In this document: positions 7,340 to 15,852 of the stretch, piece by piece
How the letters are laid out: the number at the start of each line of letters is the position of its first letter
Numbering within the stretch: the stretch's first letter is position 1
From: Pseudomonadota bacterium
GTDB taxonomy: Bacteria > Pseudomonadota > Alphaproteobacteria > Sphingomonadales > Sphingomonadaceae
Reading direction: 5' to 3'
Length of the DNA: 43,180 nucleotides
Assembly (NCBI GenBank): GCA_029550345.1
Contig: JAKPHK010000040.1
Coordinates: forward strand, 1 to 43,180
The notes under the pieces: generated by a model
What the model saw: the letters and a program-made list of their open reading frames with translations, nothing else
What the model was told of the DNA's origin: nothing
The model's database searches: none
Made by a program: the position numbers and the translations under genes

Positions 7340-9929
7340 GGCTTTTGCTCACCTGTTCAAAGGTGTCTTTCGAAAGGCCCGGTGCGGCGACGATCCGTTC
7401 CAGCTCGGATCGCATCAGCGCCGCCCGGCCCGGCTCGATCCGCCGCCAGCGGCCCAGCGGCGCGACGAACCGCGCGGCGGTCTGCGCATTGATCGGATCG
7501 AGCGCCAGGATCAGATCGGCGATCATCCGGTAGCCTTCGCCCGAAGCTGCGTGGAACGCGCCCGGATTGACCGCCGCCGCCATATAGAGCGCACGGACCC
7601 GGTTGGGGTTGTGCATGGTGAAATCGGGATGTTCCGCCAGGACGCGGACATGATCCAGCACCGCCGGATGGAGCGAGCCGGCCTGGAGCGAGAACCACTT
7701 GTCGATCACCAGCGCATTGCCGGCATAGCGGGCGTGGAACTGCGCCAGCTTTTCGGTGCGGAGCGGGGTTTCCAGCCCGCACAGCACCATCAGCGCGCCT
7801 TGCCGGTCGGTCATGTTGTCAGCCGCGTCGAACTGCGCGGCGGCGAGCTGCGCGGCCAGCTCGGGCACCCCGGCGGCGAGCAGGACCAGCGCCTGGGTCT
7901 TGACCTTGCGGGCCCCGCGCGCCTCGGCCGAAAGGCTGTAGGGCACGGCGCTGACGCGGGTGTGGAGCGCGGTCAGATCGGCGTGCAGAGCCTCGCCCAG
8001 CGCCGCCTTCAGCCCTTCGCGTGCAATGCGGATCGCGCCCGGATCGGCCTGGGCGAACTGCTCGGCCAGATAGGCCTCGCCCGGCAGCGCCATCAGCTCG
8101 CCACGCATCAGATCATCCAGCGCCGGATCAGCGATGACCGCACGCAGCGCATCGGCAATCGCTTCGGCTCCGGCCGGATCGGCATTGCCGCCGGTTACCG
8201 CCAGCAGGTGCTGGACCGCCAGCTGCTGCAAGGCTTCGTACCGGCCGAAGGGATCGTCATCGTGGGCGGCAAGGAACATCAGGTCTTCGCGACTGGTGTC
8301 GGCATCGATCGCTACCGGGGCGGAAAAGCCGCGGTTGATCGAAAGCACCGGGCGCGCGGCAAAGCCGGGGAAGGCGAATTCCATCTCGGCCCGGTCCAGC
8401 ACGACCAGCCTCTCACCCGTGTGGCTGCCGCTGGCGGGATCGAACAGCGCCAGCTTCAGCGGGATCACCATCGGCTGCTTGTCCGGTTGACCGGGGGTGG
8501 CGGGCACCTCCTGCTTCAGGGTCAGGGTGGCAACATCGTCGTGATGGGAAAGTCGCGCGGTGACCTTGGGCGTCCCCGCCTGCGAATACCACAGCCGGAA
8601 CTGGGTGAGGTCGATTTCCGCGCCATCCTCGATCGCGCGCACGAAGTCCTCGCAGGTCGCGGCCTCGCCGTCGTGGCGCTCGAAATAGAGGTCCGTGCCG
8701 GCGCGGAACCGCTCAGGCCCGACCAGCGTGCGCATCATGCGGATCACCTCGGCCCCCTTGTTATAGACCGTGGCGGTGTAGAAGTTACTGATTTCCTGAT
8801 AGGAATCTGGCCGGATCGGATGTGCCAACGGCCCCGAATCCTCGGGGAACTGGGCACTGCGCAGCACCCGCACATCCTCGATCCGTTTGACCGCTTCGCT
8901 GCCCATGTCCTGGCTGAACAGCTGGTCGCGCAGCACGGTGAAGCCTTCCTTCAGGCTCAGCTGGAACCAGTCGCGGCAGGTCACCCGGTTGCCCGACCAA
9001 TTGTGGAAGTATTCGTGGGCGACCACGCCTTCGATCCCGTCATAGTCCATGTCGGTCGCGACGTCAGGATCGGCCAGGATATAGCGGGTATTGAAGACGT
9101 TGAGGCCCTTGTTCTCCATCGCCCCCATGTTGAAATCGCTGACCGCGACGATGTTGAACAGGTCAAGATCGTATTCGCGGCCGAACACTTCTTCGTCCCA
9201 CTTCATCGAATCCTTCAGTGCCTGCATCGCGTGGTGGGTGCGGTCCTGATCGCCTTCGCGGACCCAGATGTTGAGATCGACCTTGCGGCCGCTCATGGTC
9301 GTGAAGCTGCTGTGGTTGGCAACCAGATCGCCCGCGACGAGCGCAAACAGGTAGCTCGGCTTGGGCCAGGGATCGTGCCAATCGGCAAAGTGCCGGCCAT
9401 CGGGCAGATCGCCGCTGTCGGTGCAGTTGCCGTTGGATAGCAGCACCGGAAACGCCTCTTTGCTGCCCTCCATCCGGACGCGGTAGGTGGACAGCACGTC
9501 GGGCCGGTCGGGGAAGAAGGTGATCCGGCGGAACCCTTCGGCCTCGCACTGCGTGCAAAGCATCCCGTTCGAGGCGTAGAGCCCCATCAGCTGGGTGTTG
9601 GCGGCCGGAGCGATTTGGGTTTCGATCCCCACTTCATGCTCTGTACCGGACAGCGGGACGATCAGGTCGTCGCCGTCCATCGCCCAGTCGTTGGTCAGCA
9701 CCCCGTCGATCCACACGCCGAGTGCAGTCAGCCCGTCACCCTTGAGCCGCAACGGCGCATCGCCGGGTGCGGCGGGATTGCGGCGAACGGTAAGGTCGGC
9801 GCGGACCCTCGTCTGTTCAAGCCCCAGTTCAAAGTGCAGCCGGGTTTCCGGCACCAGCCATTCGGGCGGGCGATAGGCTTCGCGGCGGATCACGGGCGGG
9901 GCGGCTTCGGGGGTGGCTTGCATATCCAT
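7332..9929 (-). CDS. pepN: Aminopeptidase N (M1 zinc metallopeptidase)
   Basis: An 865-residue M1 aminopeptidase that removes N-terminal residues from peptides in the cytoplasm. The substrate-binding GAMEN motif is at 269-273. Zinc ligands are H305 and H309 in HEYFH plus E328 in LKEGF (HExxH-x18-E), with E306 as catalytic base. The full length, including the bacterial PepN central domain and helical C-terminal domain, fits the E. coli PepN type. The ATG at 9929 has an AGAGGG site upstream; a second ATG lies two codons later. It is followed by pgeF in the same transcript. The start is only about 10-20 bp from the inverted-repeat element at 9939-10208, so that element lies within or immediately before the pepN leader. 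Confidence 0.97.
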   Translation of the reverse strand: MDMQATPEAAPPVIRREAYRPPEWLVPETRLHFELGLEQTRVRADLTVRRNPAAPGDAPLRLKGDGLTALGVWIDGVLTNDWAMDGDDLIVPLSGTEHEVGIETQIAPAANTQLMGLYASNGMLCTQCEAEGFRRITFFPDRPDVLSTYRVRMEGSKEAFPVLLSNGNCTDSGDLPDGRHFADWHDPWPKPSYLFALVAGDLVANHSSFTTMSGRKVDLNIWVREGDQDRTHHAMQALKDSMKWDEEVFGREYDLDLFNIVAVSDFNMGAMENKGLNVFNTRYILADPDVATDMDYDGIEGVVAHEYFHNWSGNRVTCRDWFQLSLKEGFTVLRDQLFSQDMGSEAVKRIEDVRVLRSAQFPEDSGPLAHPIRPDSYQEISNFYTATVYNKGAEVIRMMRTLVGPERFRAGTDLYFERHDGEAATCEDFVRAIEDGAEIDLTQFRLWYSQAGTPKVTARLSHHDDVATLTLKQEVPATPGQPDKQPMVIPLKLALFDPASGSHTGERLVVLDRAEMEFAFPGFAARPVLSINRGFSAPVAIDADTSREDLMFLAAHDDDPFGRYEALQQLAVQHLLAVTGGNADPAGAEAIADALRAVIADPALDDLMRGELMALPGEAYLAEQFAQADPGAIRIAREGLKAALGEALHADLTALHTRVSAVPYSLSAEARGARKVKTQALVLLAAGVPELAAQLAAAQFDAADNMTDRQGALMVLCGLETPLRTEKLAQFHARYAGNALVIDKWFSLQAGSLHPAVLDHVRVLAEHPDFTMHNPNRVRALYMAAAVNPGAFHAASGEGYRMIADLILALDPINAQTAARFVAPLGRWRRIEPGRAALMRSELERIVAAPGLSKDTFEQVSKSLG

Positions 9930-9938
9930 GCCCTCTAT

Positions 9939-10208
9939 CTAGGCCGTAAACTCATAGATGCCACCATCGAGGCGTCCAAATGGCGAACATATCGGGCAAA
10001 GCTGCCCGCCGGGAAGGCTGGTTGCCTTTCCAAGGGCGGCTTTGGCCGAGACGGAAGCCATTTGGACGTCCCGCAGGGATTTGTTCAAAATGGCCCATTG
10101 CTGCGTCGAAAAGGCTGGAAATATCGACATATTCCTGCGCCTTTTTTCCTGGCACTGAGCCATTTTGACTCAAACCTCGATGGTGGCATCTATGAGTTTA
10201 CGGCCTAG
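9939..10208. mobile_element. MITE-like element with perfect 34-bp inverted ends
   Basis: The arms at 9939-9972 and 10175-10208 are perfect inverted repeats of 34 bp, both ending in the palindrome CTAG, which could be a 4-bp target duplication. Inside are two further inverted pairs: CGTCCAAATGGC (about 9973-9984) with its complement at about 10057-10068, and TCAAAATGGC (10085-10094) with its complement at 10159-10168. One strand would fold into a long stem closing two hairpins. No transposase is encoded. Minus-strand frames of 73 and 74 codons and a plus-strand frame read through the element; because of the symmetry both strands can encode the same C-terminal peptide (LDGGIYEFTA). This looks like a non-autonomous element inserted between the divergent pepN and the dehydrogenase gene. 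Confidence 0.7.
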
Positions 10209-10254
10209 CCATACCGCTTCCGATTGCCAGCACCCCGGCCTATGGAATCGGGCG

Positions 10255-11037
10255 ATGCGACGGATTTTCATCTTTGGCCTTGGCTATACCGCCAGCCGGA
10301 TCGCCACCGCGCTGGAAGCGGTTGGGTGGGAAGTGATCTCCACCGGGCGAAACGGGACCCTTGCCTTTGACGATTCGGGGGCGGTCAGACTGGCGCTGGC
10401 CGATGCCGATCAGGTGCTGTCTTCGGTTCCGCCGGGCGGGGAGGGCATTGATCCGGTGCTGGCCAGCTATGGCGCCGATCTGGGCGGCAAGGGGCTGATC
10501 TACCTTTCATCCACCGGGGTCTATGGCGATTGCGGCGGAGCCTGGGTCGATGAAAGCGCCCCCACCGGAACCGGGCGCCGAACCGCGCGGGCAGAGGCCG
10601 ACGCCGCCTGGCTGGAACGCGGCGCGCGGGTGCTGCGGCTGCCGGGTATCTACGGCCCCGGCCGCTCCGCGCTGGAACGGGTGGAAAGCGGCACGGCGCA
10701 CCGGATCGACTTGCCCGATCAGGTATTCAGCCGGGTTCACGTGGACGATATCGTTTCGGCTGCGGTTCTCGCGCTGGCTGTGCCGGGCGGGGCCTATAAT
10801 GTCGCGGATGATCTGCCATGCAGCCAGAACGCAGTGATCGAAGAGGCTTGCCGTCTGCTCCGGCTTGAACCGCCGCCGCTTCTCAGCCTCGATCAGGCAG
10901 GCCTCTCACCCCAGGCCCGCGCCTTCTATGCCGAAAACCGCCGGGTTTCGAACCGCAAGGCCCGGCGTGAACTGGGCTGGAAGCCGCGTTATCCGAGTTA
11001 TCGTGAGGGGCTGGCGGCGCTATTTGCGGCCCGATAG
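10255..11037 (+). CDS. NAD(P)-binding epimerase/dehydratase-like protein (atypical SDR)
   Basis: A 260-residue Rossmann-fold protein of the extended/atypical short-chain dehydrogenase type, most like the YeeZ group. The nucleotide-binding loop is FGLGYTASRIA at residues 5-15. The YLSSTGVYGDCGG stretch in the middle and the LRLPGIYGPGRSALER and RVHVDDIVSA segments are typical of NAD-dependent epimerases. The canonical YxxxK pair is not evident, so catalysis is uncertain and it may act as a reductase or have a divergent role. The ATG at 10255 is taken because the Rossmann strand begins two residues later; upstream in-frame codons lie inside the inverted-repeat element. Its 3' end overlaps the convergent EamA gene by 18 bp. 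Confidence 0.85.
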   Translation: MRRIFIFGLGYTASRIATALEAVGWEVISTGRNGTLAFDDSGAVRLALADADQVLSSVPPGGEGIDPVLASYGADLGGKGLIYLSSTGVYGDCGGAWVDESAPTGTGRRTARAEADAAWLERGARVLRLPGIYGPGRSALERVESGTAHRIDLPDQVFSRVHVDDIVSAAVLALAVPGGAYNVADDLPCSQNAVIEEACRLLRLEPPPLLSLDQAGLSPQARAFYAENRRVSNRKARRELGWKPRYPSYREGLAALFAAR

Positions 11038-11919
11038 CGCGATCAGTAGGCCCACTATGGCGAGCAGTCCGCCCGCTTCCGCCAGAAAGCTCCAGCGATA
11101 GCCTTCGAACAGGGTTGAAAGAACCATGGCGACAACGGGCACGGCAACCGCATTGTAGGCGGCCTTCCCCGGTCCCCATTCGCGGATCAGCTGAGAATAG
11201 AGCGGAAAGGTCAGGACCGATCCGATCAGCGCGAGATAGCCGATCCCACCGAGATAGGCGGGGCGCGGATCGAACTGTGGCGCACCGACGAATGCGGCCG
11301 CGAAGGCGAAATTGAAACCCGTGCCCCAGACCATGCTCCAGGCCATCAGGCCAAGTACCGGAATGCTTCGCGCGGTCGATGTCGCCTGCAGAAGATTGCC
11401 GACCGCAACCGACAGAATCGCCAGAGCGACCAGCGCTCCGCCGATCACAACTCCGTGGTCGAGCGCGGCGATCCGATACTCGTGCAGCAGCAGGAGCGCG
11501 ATTCCGCACAGCGCGATACCGGAACCGGCCAGGAACCGGCCCCCAACCGGCGTACCCAGCACGGCCCGCGCCAGCAGCGCATTGGGCAGGATCATCAGCC
11601 CGAACATCACGGCGACCAGACCGGAGGTCAGATAGCGTTCGGCCTGATAGATCAGCTGGAAATTCACGCAGAACTGGAAGAGGCCGATCGCGGCGGCAAG
11701 CAGGTGTTCGCGGCGTTCCAGGCGCAGGCGAATTCCACGAAAGCCTGCCAGCGCCATGATTGCCGCCGAAGCCAGGATGAACCGCCAGACAACGGACCAT
11801 GCCGCCGGAACCGCGCTGACCTGATCCTTGATCACTAGCCAGGTCGATCCCCAGATCAACGTGACAAGAACGAAGGACCCGAATGCGCGGGTCTGGCTTT
11901 GGGTGGCAGGGGCGTTCAC
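11020..11919 (-). CDS. EamA/DMT-family permease
   Basis: A 299-residue inner-membrane protein with about ten hydrophobic helices arranged as two EamA repeats. Family hallmarks are the first helix TLIWGSTWLVIKDQV and the start of the second repeat at about residue 150. Substrate is not predictable; members move amino acids, metabolites or drugs. The start is GTG at 11919, whose GTGA overlaps the stop of the upstream threonine aldolase, so the two are translationally coupled. This coupling raises the possibility of a threonine/glycine-related exporter, but that is inference only. Longer readings to 11973 lie inside the aldolase gene and are unlikely. Confidence 0.9.
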   Translation of the reverse strand: MNAPATQSQTRAFGSFVLVTLIWGSTWLVIKDQVSAVPAAWSVVWRFILASAAIMALAGFRGIRLRLERREHLLAAAIGLFQFCVNFQLIYQAERYLTSGLVAVMFGLMILPNALLARAVLGTPVGGRFLAGSGIALCGIALLLLHEYRIAALDHGVVIGGALVALAILSVAVGNLLQATSTARSIPVLGLMAWSMVWGTGFNFAFAAAFVGAPQFDPRPAYLGGIGYLALIGSVLTFPLYSQLIREWGPGKAAYNAVAVPVVAMVLSTLFEGYRWSFLAEAGGLLAIVGLLIALSGRK

Positions 11920-12911
11920 AGCGTGGCGATCGCCCTGGCCAGCGCACCGACTGCGGTCGGATCGCTGTTCCACGCCGTTACCAGCCGCGCCGCATCGTCA
12001 CCCCAGTCATAGAACGAGAAGCCCTGCTTGCGTAGCGCCTCGCGCTCGTTCGGGGAAAGGCGCAGGAACACCTCGTTCGCTTCAACCGGGTGGAGCAGCC
12101 GTTCGCTTGCCGCACCGGCCAATTCCTGGGCCGCGGCATTGGCGGCGCGGGCGTTCTCAAGCCACAGGCCGTCTTCGACCATGGCCAGGATCTGCGCGGC
12201 CAGGAACCGGCCCTTCGATTGCAGATGCCCGGCCCGCTTGCGGCGCACCCGCGCGAGATCGGCCAGACCCTCGTCGAAAAAGACCAGCGCCTCTGCGCTC
12301 ATCCCGCCGTTCTTGACGCAGCCGAAACTCAGCACCGTAGCTCCCTGACAGGCCAGCCACGGATCGCAGCCCAGATGGGCCACGGCATTGGCAAAGCGCG
12401 CGCCATCGACGTGTAGTTTCAGCCCGTGCCGCCGTGCGGTTTCGGCCACCGCGGCCATTTCGTCGGGGCGGTAACAGCGTCCGTATTCGCTCGCCTGGGT
12501 CACTGAAACGGCCTGCGGCTGGACCTGATGGACATCTTTGCGGATCGCGCCGATTGCAGCGTCGATCCCGGCGGTGTCGATCTTCGCACCGTCGCCATCG
12601 ATCAGGATCAGCTTGGCGCCATGGGTGTAGAACCCCGGTGCGCCGCCCTCGTCGGTTTCGATATGCGCCTCGCGGTGGCAGATCACCCCGCTGTGCGGCG
12701 GCACCAGCGTTGCCAGAGCCAGGCAATTGGCCGCCGTCCCGGTTGCCACCCACAACACCGCGCAGGGCCGCCCGAACAGATCGCTGAAGGCTGCGTCCAG
12801 CCGCTGGCTCAAGGCATCGCTATCATAGGGTGGCTGCGGCGCATCGGCGGCGCGCATGGCGTCCCACACCCGGGGATGGACAGAAGCGGCGTTGTCGGAG
12901 AGGAACTGCAT
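11916..12911 (-). CDS. ltaE: Low-specificity L-threonine aldolase
   Basis: A 331-residue PLP-dependent aldolase that splits threonine or allo-threonine into glycine and acetaldehyde. The N-terminal FLSDNAASVHP is the family's opening strand. HREAHIETDEGGAP carries the cofactor-stacking His, LHVDGARFANA the PLP-binding Asp/Arg, and K200 in SFGCVKNGG is the Schiff-base lysine. Length and order match the bacterial beta-eliminating lyase group. The ATG at 12911 is chosen because the family's N-terminus begins there; ATG at 12923 and TTG at 12947 are possible, and none has a clear ribosome site. It overlaps the downstream EamA permease by 4 nt and is divergent from the GNAT gene. Confidence 0.92.
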   Translation of the reverse strand: MQFLSDNAASVHPRVWDAMRAADAPQPPYDSDALSQRLDAAFSDLFGRPCAVLWVATGTAANCLALATLVPPHSGVICHREAHIETDEGGAPGFYTHGAKLILIDGDGAKIDTAGIDAAIGAIRKDVHQVQPQAVSVTQASEYGRCYRPDEMAAVAETARRHGLKLHVDGARFANAVAHLGCDPWLACQGATVLSFGCVKNGGMSAEALVFFDEGLADLARVRRKRAGHLQSKGRFLAAQILAMVEDGLWLENARAANAAAQELAGAASERLLHPVEANEVFLRLSPNEREALRKQGFSFYDWGDDAARLVTAWNSDPTAVGALARAIATL

Positions 12912-12970
12912 GGCGCGGTGCATGGTGTGCGGCGCAGGCAGCGTCAAGCGGGAGCGATGATTTGGATGAG

Positions 12971-13258
12971 GTGACCATTACCCGCCACGGCGGCGGTAGC
13001 AGCGGCGAATATCACGCCCAGCTTTCCGGCCATCAGGCAATCGGGCGATTGACCTGGAAGCTGAGAGGCACGGCCCGGGTTGCCGATCATACGCTGGTTC
13101 CCTCCGCGATTGGCGGGCGCGGGGTGGCGGCTCGGCTGGTTGAAGCCATGGTGGCCGATGCCCGCGCGGAAGGGTTCAGGATCGTGCCCGAATGTTCCTA
13201 TGTCGCGGCACTGTTCAAGCGCCATCCAGACTGGGCTGACCTGCTGGAACAGGGTTAA
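12971..13258 (+). CDS. Small GNAT-family N-acetyltransferase (YidJ/COG2388 type)
   Basis: A 95-residue protein matching the very short GNAT subfamily that has little more than the acetyl-CoA-binding core. Visible family marks are HTLVPSAIGGRGVAARLVEAMV (motif A region, split here by an acetyl-CoA loop GGRGVA) and the conserved end VPECSYVAALFKRHPDWADLL. The start is GTG at 12971; a TTG three codons earlier (12962) has a better-spaced GGGAG site and is a real alternative. The acceptor substrate is unknown. It is divergent from the threonine aldolase with about 59 bp between. Confidence 0.85.
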   Translation: MTITRHGGGSSGEYHAQLSGHQAIGRLTWKLRGTARVADHTLVPSAIGGRGVAARLVEAMVADARAEGFRIVPECSYVAALFKRHPDWADLLEQG

Positions 13259-13345
13259 GATCGGCTTACCACCTGCGCAAACCCGCCGTTCACATCGCCG
13301 GACGATTCTGCTGATCGACCAGGGACACAAGCGATGGAGTAAGCC

Positions 13346-13474
13346 ATGCGTTATGTCTTCCTTGCTTTTGCCATGGCCGCGGCGGTCATGGTCTGGGCCA
13401 ATGTCAGTGAGAAAGGCCGCAGCGTAAAGCGGCATCTGTCGGAGCATCCGACCGATGCGCGCTGGTCTAGCTGA
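13346..13474 (+). CDS. 42-residue single-helix membrane peptide
   Basis: An ATG at 13346 preceded by GGAGT opens a 42-codon frame. The N-terminal MRYVFLAFAMAAAVMVW forms one membrane helix, followed by a short basic cytoplasmic or periplasmic tail (EKGRSVKRHLSE) ending in TDARWSS. Codon use resembles the neighbours. It lies between the GNAT gene and the convergent SnoaL-like gene, 9 bp from the latter's stop. Not recognised; the ribosome site and helix favour a real small protein. Confidence 0.5.
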   Translation: MRYVFLAFAMAAAVMVWANVSEKGRSVKRHLSEHPTDARWSS

Positions 13475-13483
13475 CCGGCTGGG

Positions 13484-13924
13484 TCAGGAAAGGTCGAGCG
13501 CCTTCAGCACCGCGGCCTGATCGAAGAATGGCCGCTCGCAGACGATCTTGTCGTTGCCCTTGGCGAATTCGAATGCCGCGGCCATGCGCAGGCGAAAGGC
13601 GCGCCCGGTCGGCTCGATCGTCCGACCGCCGACGTTCAGCGGGCCAAGGTGCGTTCCGGTCAGCCAGAATTCCACCAGCACCGTATCGGTTTCGGGGTCG
13701 GCTGCGATCGCGATCACCTCGTTGCCCTGATCGGGGAAGGGAATGCGCGACAGCTCGAAATAGCGGCGAACCTCTTCCTCACCGTCGAAAACGACGCCGG
13801 GGCCGTACAGTTCATAGCGGGGATGTTCGAACGTTGCGATTACCGCATCCCATTCGTGGGTGATTTCCAGCGCCATGTGGCGGCGGACCGTTTCGATACG
13901 GCGAGCCTGCAGATCCTCTTCCAT
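13484..13924 (-). CDS. SnoaL-like / NTF2-fold protein
   Basis: A 146-residue protein with the look of a SnoaL-like polyketide-cyclase/NTF2-fold domain: an N-terminal helix (ARRIETVRRHMALEITHEWDA), then ATFEHPRYELYGPG, then GEEEVRRYFELSRIPFPD and a series of strands around VLVEFWLTGTHLGPLNV and GRAFRLRMAAAFEF. Such proteins act on small hydrophobic substrates or serve as binding domains; the substrate cannot be read from the sequence. The start at 13924 is the first Met of the helical N-terminus; the upstream extension to 14020 is Arg/Gly-rich and non-homologous in character. It follows panC on the same strand after about 137 bp. Confidence 0.8.
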   Translation of the reverse strand: MEEDLQARRIETVRRHMALEITHEWDAVIATFEHPRYELYGPGVVFDGEEEVRRYFELSRIPFPDQGNEVIAIAADPETDTVLVEFWLTGTHLGPLNVGGRTIEPTGRAFRLRMAAAFEFAKGNDKIVCERPFFDQAAVLKALDLS

Positions 13925-14061
13925 AGAGCGCAGGTTAGTTGGGCGGACCTGCCGAAGCAAGCCCGCCCTGCCCCCGGCGCGCACGGATGATCGCGCGCAG
14001 CCTGGGGCAGGGACATACACCTATCACCCACGCAAAATTGCATGGACGCGACAGACTCCCG

Positions 14062-14910
14062 TCAGGTGGCAATATTGTCGATCAGCCGGGTTCCGCCGAT
14101 CCGCGCGGCCACGAACAGCCGGGCCGGGTTATCACCGGGGGTGGTGATTTGCTCCAGACTGTCGGCATCGCGGACCTCGGCATAGTCGATGCTGGTAAAG
14201 CCGGCCGCCAGTAGCGCGGCCTTCAGTGTGGTCATGGCATCGGCAATTGTGCTGCCGCCCCGGATCGCCGCCACCGCCGCCTGCATCGCCCGCGGCAAGG
14301 CGGCGGCATTGGCGCGGTCGGTCGCGGAGAGGTAGGCGTTGCGCGAGGACATCGCCAGGCCATCGGCCTCGCGCACGGTCGGGACGCCCAGGATCGCATC
14401 GACATGGGGCAGGGTCAGATCAAGATCGCGGGCCATGCGCCGGATCACCGCCAGCTGTTGCCAGTCCTTTTCGCCGAACAGCGCCAGATCGGGCCGAACC
14501 TGGTTGAACAGTTTGCAGACCACTGTCGCCACCCCGTCAAAATGGCCGGGCCGGCTTTCCCCGCACAGCCCGTCGCTGACCCCGCTGACCGAGATGTTGG
14601 TGGCATAGCCCGCCGGATACATCGCCTCGACATCGGGCGCCCACAGCAGGCTTACGCCTTCGGCCTCAAGCTTGGCCTGATCGGCCAGCAGCTGGCGCGG
14701 ATACTTGGCCAGATCCTCGTTCGGGCCGAATTGCCGGGGGTTGACGAAGATCGAGGCAACCACATGGGCGGCGCGCTGTTTCGCCTCTCGAACCAGGGTC
14801 AGGTGCCCTTCGTGAAGCGCGCCCATGGTCGGGACCAGCGCCACCGTGCCATCGCGCTTCAACTCGGCAATTGCACTGCGCAGTGGATCAAGCTGCCGGA
14901 CCGTTTGCAC
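14062..14910 (-). CDS. panC: Pantothenate synthetase
   Basis: Joins pantoate and beta-alanine with ATP to make pantothenate, the coenzyme A precursor. The ATP-binding MGALHEGH is at about 29-36, followed by FVNPRQFGPNEDLAKYPR, the GEKDWQQLAVIRRM segment and the late SSRNAYLS (KMSKS-like) motif. At 282 residues it is full length. The start is set to GTG at 14910 because GGAGGGG lies 8 nt upstream; the TTG two codons earlier at 14916 would be only about 2 nt from that site. It is divergent from mipZ with about 105 bp between. No panB or panD is adjacent. Confidence 0.96.
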   Translation of the reverse strand: MQTVRQLDPLRSAIAELKRDGTVALVPTMGALHEGHLTLVREAKQRAAHVVASIFVNPRQFGPNEDLAKYPRQLLADQAKLEAEGVSLLWAPDVEAMYPAGYATNISVSGVSDGLCGESRPGHFDGVATVVCKLFNQVRPDLALFGEKDWQQLAVIRRMARDLDLTLPHVDAILGVPTVREADGLAMSSRNAYLSATDRANAAALPRAMQAAVAAIRGGSTIADAMTTLKAALLAAGFTSIDYAEVRDADSLEQITTPGDNPARLFVAARIGGTRLIDNIAT

Positions 14911-15015
14911 GGGCAAATCCCCTCCGGTAAAGCCGCAGCCGCGGCGAAAGACCGCCTGCCCTTAGGCTGCGGTGCAGCGGGCGGCAACCATTCTTGAGCA
15001 GGTGAAACAGGTACA

Positions 15016-15840
15016 GTGTCCTCCCATTCCGGCCCCCATCGCATTGTCTTCGCCAACGAAAAGGGCGGCACCGGCAAATCGACCACCGCGGTCCATGTCG
15101 CGATTGCCCTGGCCTATCAGGGCGCGCGGGTGGCTGCGCTCGATCTCGATCCGCGCCAGCGCACCCTGCACCGCTACCTTGAAAACCGGGCCGAGACAGA
15201 GCGGCGGCGCGGGATCACCCTGCCCAATGCCAGCTTCGCCGTGTTCACCGGATCGACCGTGGATGAGCTTGAGACGCAGATCGCCGAGCTGTCCGAAGGT
15301 GCCGATTTCCTGATCTTCGACACGCCGGGGCGTGACGATCCCTTTGCCCGCCACGTCGCCACCGCGGCCGATACCCTGGTCACGCCGCTCAATGACAGTT
15401 TCGTCGATTTCGACCTGATCGGACAGGTCGATGCCGAAAGTTTCAAGGTTCGGCGGCTGTCGTTCTATGCCGAACTGATCTGGGAAGCGCGAAAGAAGCG
15501 GGCCATGGCGACGATCAAGGATCAGCGCCGCGAAATGGATTGGGTGGTGGTCCGCAACCGCACCCAGCATACCGAGGCGCGCAATATGAAGCGGCTCGAT
15601 CAGGCGCTCACCGAACTGAGCAAGCGGGTCGGGTTCCGGGTCGCCAGCGGTTTGTCAGAGCGTGTGATCTACCGCGAGCTGTTCCCCTCGGGCCTGACCC
15701 TGCTCGACAAGGGGCATCTGGGCGAACTGGGCACCAGCCATCTGGTCGCCCGGCAGGAGCTGCGCGCACTGGTTGCGTCGCTGGCCCTGCCGATGCCGAC
15801 GGGCCGCGCGCCGGAACTGGCGCTGGCCGCTTCGGCCTGA
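15016..15840 (+). CDS. mipZ: Division-plane positioning ATPase MipZ
   Basis: A 274-residue ParA-like ATPase. MipZ forms a gradient from the ParB-bound poles and inhibits FtsZ so that the ring forms at mid-cell; it is typical of alphaproteobacteria without MinCD. The deviant Walker A KGGTGKST is at 16-23, DLDPRQRT follows at about 43-50, and DTPGRDD is the Walker B region. The NDSFVDFDLIG, MDWVVVRNR, TEARNMKRLDQAL and RVIYRELFPSGLTLLD stretches match Caulobacter MipZ closely, which separates it from ParA. The start is GTG at 15016. It is followed after 12 bp by a membrane J-domain gene and then a sugar phosphomutase. Confidence 0.95.
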   Translation: MSSHSGPHRIVFANEKGGTGKSTTAVHVAIALAYQGARVAALDLDPRQRTLHRYLENRAETERRRGITLPNASFAVFTGSTVDELETQIAELSEGADFLIFDTPGRDDPFARHVATAADTLVTPLNDSFVDFDLIGQVDAESFKVRRLSFYAELIWEARKKRAMATIKDQRREMDWVVVRNRTQHTEARNMKRLDQALTELSKRVGFRVASGLSERVIYRELFPSGLTLLDKGHLGELGTSHLVARQELRALVASLALPMPTGRAPELALAASA

Positions 15841-15852
15841 TAGGGCGGCGGC

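Noticed and set aside
7194..9440. A 748-codon plus-strand frame opposite pepN
   Set aside because: It is antisense to a full-length M1 aminopeptidase with all catalytic motifs. Its composition is rich in Arg, Gly, His, Gln and Asp, as expected for the complement of a high-GC coding strand, and it has no recognisable domain.
9939..10163. 74-codon minus-strand frame inside the inverted-repeat element as a gene
   Set aside because: It has no good ribosome site and its C-terminus is encoded by the terminal repeat, so it looks like a by-product of the element. Kept only as part of the element description.
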